Of a stretch of 64,000 nt of DNA, positions 58,559 through 64,000 are shown one piece after another (the first letter of the stretch is position 1; each line of letters opens with the position of its first letter). The position numbers and the translations under genes are program-made. The DNA is from Heterotrichella gracilis (lineage: Eukaryota > Sar > Xanthophyceae > Tribonematales > Xanthonemataceae), in NCBI GenBank assembly GCA_032358255.1, contig JAULBX010006664.1:1-64000 (forward strand). The letters are read 5' to 3'. Under the pieces are notes generated by a model. It did no database searches. It was not told the origin of the DNA and saw only the letters and a list, made by a program, of their open reading frames with translations.

Positions 58559-58593
58559 AAACTTTTAAGGAACAAGTTTAAACTTTTAAGGAA
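58559..58593 (+). promoter_or_regulatory. Direct repeat with 21-bp spacing upstream of the LamG adhesin gene
   Basis: AAACTTTTAAGGAA at 58559-58572 and again, identical, at 58580-58593: a 14-bp exact repeat with a period of 21 bp. TAGTTTCG at 58616-58623 is one mismatch from the -7 consensus, so the proximal half-site would overlap the -33 position. That placement suits an activator. Confidence 0.6.
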
Positions 58594-58644
58594 AGACCTT
58601 CTTTCTTCTATTCTTTAGTTTCGTGTAAACAAAAACAATAAGAT

Positions 58645-61053
58645 ATGAAGAAACAATTATTTACAAAACTGAGTTTCATAGCAGTATTAACGCTGCTTTG
58701 TAATGTAAGCTCGTTAAAAGCGCAGACAGGGGCTGCATTAAACATTTTAAGTACAGCGCCCGCCGATAACGTATTACTTCCGCAAGCAATTAGTACAAAT
58801 TCTTTAGTAGGGAAAACAAAAATTACAGTCGAAGCGTGGGTTAGGCCAACCACTTTAGCTGGTAATGGCTGTATTGTGGGTAACTATAGCACACCATCCA
58901 ACCAATTACAATTCCTATTGCGTCGAAATGGTAATGCGTATTTATTTTTAGTTGGACCCGGAAATGCCCCAAGCTATAGCGGTCTTACTACCGCAGCAAA
59001 CACAGCAACCATAAATGTTTGGCAGCATGTGGCTTGTGTTTATGACGGCACAGTTGCCACCGTTTATATAAATGGTGTTTTTTCCGCAAGTAATACTACC
59101 ACCTCTAATTACACTTTTGCAGCAACAACGAATTCAATTATTATTGGAACAAATGTTATTCCAGAGTCGTTTGACGGTGATGTAGATGAGTTAAGAATTT
59201 GGAATACTAATAGATCAAGGTGCGAGATCAATACATTTATGAATTGTGAAATACCTACAAACGCTACTAACCTTGTAGCTAACTATCATTTTAACCAGGG
59301 CACTGCAGCTGCTAATAACACAACAGTTACTACTTTGAACGATGCTACTTCAAATGCGTTTAATGGAACTCTTAATTCATTTTCATTAACAGGTGCAACT
59401 AGCAATTGGGTTACACCCGGTGGTGTTGTTTCAGGCTCTGTAACACCGTTGCCTCCGCCAACTGTAACAGCAAATAGCGGCACAATCATAAGCGGACAAT
59501 CATTTACAATTGTACCCGGTGGCGCTTCAACGTATTCATTTTTTCCGGCTGGCCCTGTGGTAAGCCCAACCGTTAATAGTACATATACCGTTATTGGTGT
59601 TGCTGCAAATTCTTGTACCAATTCTGCAACAAGCGTAGTTTCTTTAGCGCAGGGTGCAGCAATCAATTTTAATGGCACTAGCAACAATGTAAATTTAGGA
59701 ACCGCTATTGGCGCCTCTTTTGCACCACTTAATAAAGTAACCTTAGAAGCATGGGTAAAACCAAGTAACACGACAGGGCTTGGAATAATTGTTGGAAATT
59801 ATGCTCCTGCAAATCAAATGCAGTTTATGCTTAGAAGAGGAGGAGCTACGCAATACCAGTTTTACATTGGGAATGGTAATATTGGAAATTATTTGTCAGC
59901 AAATTCGGTTGCTGGTCCTACAATTGGCGTTTGGCAGCACATCGCCGGCGTTTATAATGGTACAGTCGCATCTATCTACATTAACGGTGTACTTTCGAGT
60001 ACCGCAGCAATAAGTTATACGTTTGGCACCACAACCAATCCATTGGTAATAGGCGGAACTGGTGCCGAATACTTTGCGGGTGATATCGACGAGGTGCGTA
60101 TTTGGAACAGAGCGCTGTGCGCTAGTGAAATTCAAAATAATATGACGGGTGAAATTGCGACTACAGCTAATGGCCTAATAGCTAATTACCATTTTAATCA
60201 AGGTATTGCAGCTGGCACAAACACTTCAGTTACAACTTTAACAGATGCTTCGGGCAATGCTTATACAGGTACTTTATCAGCGAGCTTTCCTTTGACCGGC
60301 GCTACATCTAATTGGGTTACTCCGGGTGGTGTTACGTCTGGTAGTAATGTTGCTGCATTTGTTAGTCCTACACTTTCAATTGCAGGAACAAATACAATCT
60401 GTGCGGGTTCAACAACAACTTTAACTGCATCGGGTAACGTTTCAACATATGCATGGGTATCAGGGCCAACAACTGCATCTAATGTTGTTACACCAAGTGT
60501 AACTACTACTTATTCTGTTATTGGTACAAATAGTTTAGGCTGCCAATCAAATGTTGTTACAAATATAGTAACGGTAAACTCATTACCAACTGTAACAGCT
60601 GTAAGTAACACTAGCTTATTATGTGTAGGCCAAACCGCTAGCTTGACTGCGAACGGGGCATCAACGTATAGTTGGAATACAACTGCAACAACAGCAGTAA
60701 TTGCTGTATCTCCAACAGTTAATACTAATTATACAGTTACGGGAACTACAAATGGTTGCAGTAATACATTTACTTTAGCTCAGGCTGTTTCACCGTGTAC
60801 TGGCATACAATCTTTAACGAATGCCACTTCATTAATTTCTATTTATCCAAATCCAAGTAATGGTATGTATACAATTGAAACTGAAAACGCAACCACTATT
60901 AACGTTGTGGATGTATTAGGTAAAGTTGTTTATTCTCAAAAATTACAAGATGGTAAACACAACATTAATTTAACTAACTTAAACAATGGCTTGTATATAT
61001 TGAAAGCCGAGAGTGACGGACAAATTAAAACTGTAAGATTAATAAAAGAGTAA
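58645..61053 (+). CDS. T9SS-secreted LamG-domain adhesin
   Basis: 802 residues with a signal peptide (TKLSFIAVLTLLCNVSSLKAQ). Two LamG/concanavalin A-like domains (~30-205 and ~335-530) share KITVEAWVRPTT/KVTLEAWVKPSN, NVWQHVACVYDGTVATVYING and the ending DVDELRIWNTNRSRCEI. Each is followed by NLVANYHFNQGTAA-type segments. Ig-like repeats follow, then a type A sorting domain (LISIYPNPSNGMYTIETE...NGLYILKAESDGQIKTVRLIKE). LamG domains bind glycans or matrix proteins, so surface adhesion or glycan capture is likely. It lies 97 bp after the response regulator, with direct repeats in between, and is a candidate target of that regulator. Confidence 0.9.
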   Translation: MKKQLFTKLSFIAVLTLLCNVSSLKAQTGAALNILSTAPADNVLLPQAISTNSLVGKTKITVEAWVRPTTLAGNGCIVGNYSTPSNQLQFLLRRNGNAYLFLVGPGNAPSYSGLTTAANTATINVWQHVACVYDGTVATVYINGVFSASNTTTSNYTFAATTNSIIIGTNVIPESFDGDVDELRIWNTNRSRCEINTFMNCEIPTNATNLVANYHFNQGTAAANNTTVTTLNDATSNAFNGTLNSFSLTGATSNWVTPGGVVSGSVTPLPPPTVTANSGTIISGQSFTIVPGGASTYSFFPAGPVVSPTVNSTYTVIGVAANSCTNSATSVVSLAQGAAINFNGTSNNVNLGTAIGASFAPLNKVTLEAWVKPSNTTGLGIIVGNYAPANQMQFMLRRGGATQYQFYIGNGNIGNYLSANSVAGPTIGVWQHIAGVYNGTVASIYINGVLSSTAAISYTFGTTTNPLVIGGTGAEYFAGDIDEVRIWNRALCASEIQNNMTGEIATTANGLIANYHFNQGIAAGTNTSVTTLTDASGNAYTGTLSASFPLTGATSNWVTPGGVTSGSNVAAFVSPTLSIAGTNTICAGSTTTLTASGNVSTYAWVSGPTTASNVVTPSVTTTYSVIGTNSLGCQSNVVTNIVTVNSLPTVTAVSNTSLLCVGQTASLTANGASTYSWNTTATTAVIAVSPTVNTNYTVTGTTNGCSNTFTLAQAVSPCTGIQSLTNATSLISIYPNPSNGMYTIETENATTINVVDVLGKVVYSQKLQDGKHNINLTNLNNGLYILKAESDGQIKTVRLIKE

Positions 61054-61112
61054 AATATTTTTTTCATGTGCAGAAAGATCCCGCGAGGCAATTGCTAAGC
61101 GGGATTTTTTTG
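60583..61112 (+). repeat. Paralogous 3' module, copy 2
   Basis: Counterpart of 54940-55485: CVGQTASLTA Ig domain, sorting domain with DGQIKTVRLIKE, TAAAATATTTTTTT after the stop and a matching terminator. Confidence 0.8.
61074..61111 (+). terminator. Terminator of the LamG adhesin gene
   Basis: Stem AAAGATCCCG with CGGGATTTTT after a loop of 16 nt, followed by T-run. Its sequence is almost the same as the terminator at 55446. Confidence 0.85.
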
Positions 61113-61169
61113 TTGTGTAAGATCAATGTTTCTTTCATCAGTGAAGAAGGTTTATGTGCAGGAGTAGTT
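61113..61169 (+). repeat. Copy C of the murF-alr 3' end
   Basis: GTGTAAGATCAATGTTTC...AGTGAAGAAGGTTTATGTGCAGGAGTAG resembles 51865-51914. In the parent frame it reads VKKVYVQE and a stop (TAG instead of TGA), against VKRVYVQE in the native gene. It directly follows the LamG terminator and lies 12 bp from the convergent zinc-ribbon gene. Confidence 0.7.
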
Positions 61170-61178
61170 TTGAAGCTT

Positions 61179-61682
61179 TTATTTATTTTGCAACTCACTT
61201 ATCTTTTTCAGTATAAGTTCTCTGTTCTTTTTAGATGTCATCCATTTTGGCAGTCTGCTCCCTAAACTTTTATTTACGAATTCTTGCCCGTTCCTTTCTC
61301 TTAGTTTTGCCTCAATATGGCCGCGCAGAAAGTTGAGGTGTTCAAAGTTATAAGCCCACAAAGTATTTTTTTCAAAGTCAGTCGTTAACCATAATGGTAA
61401 ATAAAAAAAAGGGTCAATTGCTCCCCCAATAATATAATGTCTTCTGGCTATTGTTTTTTCATTTGAAGAATGTAATATTGAATTCGGTTTTTCTAAAAGA
61501 CGTTTATTGTAACCACAGTTTATACAAACCACTTTTACATTACTTTCGTCAGTGTTCCTAAATGAGAAATTATCTGATTTCACCGCCGCCTGCTTAGAAC
61601 AATTAGGGCAAGTAACCAAAATATCAAACTTCAAAAAGTCGTACAATAATGTCTGGTAGCTATCCCTTGCTCCTAATTCCAT
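61179..61682 (-). CDS. Zinc-ribbon protein, TFIIB-type
   Basis: 167 residues. Two Cys pairs (CPNC and CINC, about 25 residues apart) form a zinc ribbon near the N-terminus. The rest is a helical domain with an aromatic-rich centre (GGAIDPFFYLPLWLTTDF; LWAYNFEHLNFLRGHIEAKLRERNG) and a basic end (RLPKWMTSKKNRELILKKISELQ). It has no signal peptide. Similar proteins are annotated only as zinc-ribbon proteins; the function is unknown. It may be the ancestral convergent neighbour of murF-alr, because copy C of that gene's end lies just beside its stop. Confidence 0.8.
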   Translation of the reverse strand: MELGARDSYQTLLYDFLKFDILVTCPNCSKQAAVKSDNFSFRNTDESNVKVVCINCGYNKRLLEKPNSILHSSNEKTIARRHYIIGGAIDPFFYLPLWLTTDFEKNTLWAYNFEHLNFLRGHIEAKLRERNGQEFVNKSLGSRLPKWMTSKKNRELILKKISELQNK

Positions 61683-61701
61683 TTTTTGCTACGACCAGTT
61701 T

Positions 61702-62139
61702 TCAATTCGCAATCACGGAAATCTCCACATGTGCACCTTTTGGTAAGGCTTTTACTTCCACTGTTTCGCGGGCGGGTGGGTTTAGTTTAAAATAAGTTTT
61801 ATATACGTCGTTTACTTTCGCAAAATTTCTAATGTCGGTTAAATAAATGGTTGCTTTGGAGACATCGTCCATACTCATGCCGGCTGCTTCTACAATGGCT
61901 TTAATATTATTAAGTGCTTGTGTGCTTTCGTTCTCAATAGAAGTGGTATCAAAAGTTCCATCGGGTTTTAAACCTATCTGTCCTGAAACATATAAAGTAC
62001 CACTTGTTTTTATTGCCTGGCTGTAAGGGCCGATTGGTGCAGGCGCCAACTTGGTTAAAATAACTTCTTTTCGGTCTTTACTTGTAAATGCAAATACTAA
62101 AACAATTGCGGCACAAGCGATACTAATTTTTTTTACCAT
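61702..62139 (-). CDS. RidA family protein with N-terminal export signal
   Basis: 145 residues, about 20 longer than cytoplasmic RidA because of an N-terminal hydrophobic segment (MVKKISIACAAIVLVFAFTS). The RidA core is complete: APAPIGPYSQAIKTSGTLYVSGQIGL, TFDTTSIENESTQALNNIKAIVEAAGMSMDDV and the active-site Arg in PPARETVEVKALPKGAHVEI. RidA enzymes hydrolyse reactive enamines and imines such as 2-aminoacrylate from PLP enzymes. The gene is 5 bp downstream of an exported PLP aminotransferase, so the pair probably acts together in the periplasm. Confidence 0.88.
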   Translation of the reverse strand: MVKKISIACAAIVLVFAFTSKDRKEVILTKLAPAPIGPYSQAIKTSGTLYVSGQIGLKPDGTFDTTSIENESTQALNNIKAIVEAAGMSMDDVSKATIYLTDIRNFAKVNDVYKTYFKLNPPARETVEVKALPKGAHVEISVIAN

Positions 62140-62144
62140 GTAAA

Positions 62145-63455
62145 TTATTTTTGCGGTGTAGGCGCTTCCATTTTTGAGATCTCTGTTAAACCTTTCACCA
62201 AAACATCAAGATCTTCTGTGTTTGTATAAACGTTTGGTGCAATTCTAATACCATTTACTTTTTCGAGGATCATAGACACAGAATGTACTTTATGTTTTTC
62301 AAATAACTTCGCCTCTATCTGTTGTGCCTGCCAGCCGTCAAAACCAATGGTTGCTACTGCGCAAGAGAATTCAGGTTTCATAGAGGTATAAAAATTTGCT
62401 TTCGGTAATTTATTACATTTGGTTGCCCAATAATCTTTTAAATAACGTAAACGCGCTTCTTTACGTTTGCCCCCAATTAAATTATGAAAATCAACAGCAG
62501 TACCAATGGCCATTTCTGATGCAAAAGATCGTGTACCAATGCTCTCAAATTTTTTCATATCACTACCATCAGGATCAACAGAAGAAAGTAAAGCCCACAC
62601 GTTTTTAATTTTATCTTTTTTAATATACATCAGGCCGCTTCCAAAAGGGGCGCATAACCATTTGTGTAAAGAGGTTGCTAAATAATCTGCACCGGTATCT
62701 TCAAACTTCATATCTATTTGCCCAAACGAATGCGCGGCATCTACGATCACTTCACAGCCTTTGCTGTGCGCCATATCGGCAATGGCTTTTACCGGAACAA
62801 AATTTCCTGTCCAGTTGATCATGTGCGTGATGTGCACGATCTTTGTTTTTGGCGTAATTGCTTTTTCGTATAATTTCACAATAGCCGCAGCATCATCTGT
62901 TGGCTGTGGAATGTTTATCCAGTTTAATTTTATCTTATCGCGCTTTTCTCTCTGCTTCCAGGCATTCATCATGTTGGGATAATCAAATGTGCTTAGAACA
63001 ACTTCGTCTCCTGCTTTTAAATTCAAACCAAAAATAACGTTGTTCAAACCTTCGGTTGCATTTCTGTTAATGGCCAGTTCTTCCGGTAAAACGCCGCAAA
63101 GTTTAGCTAATTTTTCACGCAAAGCTTCTCTACCCTGATCTAAAATACGCCACATGTAATAACTCGGCGCTTCGTTAGAGTATTGATAAAAACGAATATG
63201 CGCGTCCTGCACAATTTTTGGTTGCGGACTAACGCCACCGTTATTTAAATTAATTATGTTTGGCGAAACAGTATAACTCTGGCGGATCCATCCCCAAAAA
63301 TCTTCGTTCTCGGCTGCCGCATCAAAACTCATGTTCTCGAGTTTATTCAAACGCTTGTCCAACTGTTTTGCAAAGGGGAGATCAATAGACGAAAAAAGGT
63401 CGAGTGCAGTAAGCGAACCTGCAGTGGCAAACAAAAAATTACGGCGATCCATCAT
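62145..63455 (-). CDS. Exported class V aminotransferase (isopenicillin N epimerase-like)
   Basis: 436 residues. The N-terminus MDRRNFLFATAGSLTALDLFSS is a likely twin-arginine signal (RRxFL plus a hydrophobic core), fitting export of a folded PLP enzyme. The catalytic domain is complete: NLNNGGVSPQP, LAINRNATEGLNNVIFGL, VHITHMINWTGNFVPVKAIADMAH, IVDAAHSFGQIDM and the PLP Lys in ATSLHKWLCAPFGSGLMYI. Class V members include epimerases, cysteine desulphurases and kynureninase-like enzymes; the substrate is not predictable. It is followed by an exported RidA. Confidence 0.92.
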   Translation of the reverse strand: MMDRRNFLFATAGSLTALDLFSSIDLPFAKQLDKRLNKLENMSFDAAAENEDFWGWIRQSYTVSPNIINLNNGGVSPQPKIVQDAHIRFYQYSNEAPSYYMWRILDQGREALREKLAKLCGVLPEELAINRNATEGLNNVIFGLNLKAGDEVVLSTFDYPNMMNAWKQREKRDKIKLNWINIPQPTDDAAAIVKLYEKAITPKTKIVHITHMINWTGNFVPVKAIADMAHSKGCEVIVDAAHSFGQIDMKFEDTGADYLATSLHKWLCAPFGSGLMYIKKDKIKNVWALLSSVDPDGSDMKKFESIGTRSFASEMAIGTAVDFHNLIGGKRKEARLRYLKDYWATKCNKLPKANFYTSMKPEFSCAVATIGFDGWQAQQIEAKLFEKHKVHSVSMILEKVNGIRIAPNVYTNTEDLDVLVKGLTEISKMEAPTPQK

Positions 63456-63528
63456 GGAGATTATATTTTTATTAAAGGTAAAAAAGGAAAGTTAAAAAGC
63501 AATGGAATAATGACCTAATTTAGTTTAG

Positions 63529-63909
63529 CTAGCCTTTTAACAGCTTAGGGAACCTTAAATTACAGGTTTTGTAGGTCCAGTACATTAATACAAACTGAAG
63601 GGGCAGTCGTACAAATGCAGTTATAAATTTAATGTTTAAAGAGATCCATGTATCTTGAATCATTTTAATGTGTACCGGAAGAAAAACGACCAGCATTAAA
63701 ATAATTAGCCAGGCTGCGGTCTTTTGAAATTTTTTAACGAGGAGCGCTATTCCTAAAATAATTTCTACGGCTCCGCTTAAGTAGATCATCAATAAATGCC
63801 AAGGAATATAATTCGGCATGATCTTTAAATAAAATGCGGGATTTATGAAATGATAAATACCCGCAGAGATATAAAGCAAGCTCATTAAAATTAATGAAAT
63901 TTTTTTCAT
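63529..63909 (-). CDS. DoxX-like membrane protein
   Basis: 126 residues with four hydrophobic helices. It has the DoxX-like features ISAGIYHFINPAFYLKIMP, YLSGAVEIILGIALLV and RLPLQFVLMYW. Members of this small family have been linked to electron transfer or membrane redox functions, but for this one the role is open. It stands alone, 73 bp downstream of the aminotransferase start. Confidence 0.85.
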   Translation of the reverse strand: MKKISLILMSLLYISAGIYHFINPAFYLKIMPNYIPWHLLMIYLSGAVEIILGIALLVKKFQKTAAWLIILMLVVFLPVHIKMIQDTWISLNIKFITAFVRLPLQFVLMYWTYKTCNLRFPKLLKG

Positions 63910-63931
63910 TTAGTTATGTTTAAATGTCACG

Positions 63932-64000
63932 TCGAGTAGTGAAGCGTATCGAGGCGCTCTACAAACTTCTCGATACGTTTTTTTTCAAAAATCTACTCGA
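63932..64000. repeat. Nested palindrome at the right edge
   Basis: TCGAGTAG (63932-63939) pairs with CTACTCGA (63993-64000), and inside it CGTATCGAG (63945-63953) pairs with CTCGATACG (63969-63977), followed by a T-run. It may be a REP-type dispersed repeat. It reaches the window end and may continue. Confidence 0.65.

Overview
The window comes from a low-GC member of the Bacteroidota. The evidence is consistent. Several proteins end in type IX secretion system (T9SS) sorting domains, five of type A and one of type B. A PorP/SprF protein sits next to a giant adhesin. SprB repeats, DUF4175, a bacterial GH3-family enzyme and a MurF-alanine racemase fusion are present. Ribosome binding sites are not obvious, and a few -7 boxes of the Bacteroidota type (TAnnTTTG) can be seen. 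I cannot name a genus. No rRNA, tRNA, CRISPR array, insertion sequence or prophage was recognised.

Layout. 1-14.8 kb: the 3' part of a giant secreted repeat protein (about 37 repeats in the window, open at the left edge), coupled to a PorP/SprF outer-membrane protein and to a PD40/PKD protein with two SPOR-like domains. 14.9-21.5 kb: a secreted protein, a propeller-sensor/SpoIIE phosphatase, a GH3-family enzyme and a small exported protein. 21.5-26.4 kb: a three-gene surface-polysaccharide module (GH16-like lipoprotein, MBOAT acyltransferase, AlgJ-like protein) with tightly overlapping genes. 26.6-30.5 kb: a DUF4175 protein coupled to an RsbW-like ATPase. 30.8-34.3 kb: an Ig-like lipoprotein and a TPR protein. 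34.3-39.9 kb: an accessory block of four genes with cassette-like spacers, inserted between the TPR gene and pabB. 40-45.8 kb: pabB and a three-gene operon of secreted proteins. 45.8-51.9 kb: housekeeping genes (nadD, tdk, murF-alr) with a metzincin-like protease, an M28 peptidase and a hypothetical. 51.9-61.1 kb: a second accessory block (yjdM-like gene, SprB-repeat adhesin, AraC remnant, TPR histidine kinase, AraC-type response regulator, LamG adhesin). 61.2-64 kb: a zinc-ribbon protein, an exported RidA, an exported class V aminotransferase and a DoxX-like protein.

The most interesting structure lies between the genes. Both accessory blocks are bordered by short copies of the 3' end of the gene they follow. 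The last ~85 bp of the TPR gene recur at 39923-40005, and the last ~50 bp of murF-alr recur at 52351-52400 and 61113-61169. The right-hand copies differ from the parent largely at synonymous positions, so they look like ends of homologous genes and not free-drifting debris. Inside the first block, genes are separated by attC-like spacers (CGCCTGCTTGCA...AACGTTAT) with no integrase in view. The two-component pair at 56-58.5 kb has 21-bp-spaced direct repeats upstream of its own operon and upstream of the LamG adhesin that follows, which suggests autoregulation and a direct target.
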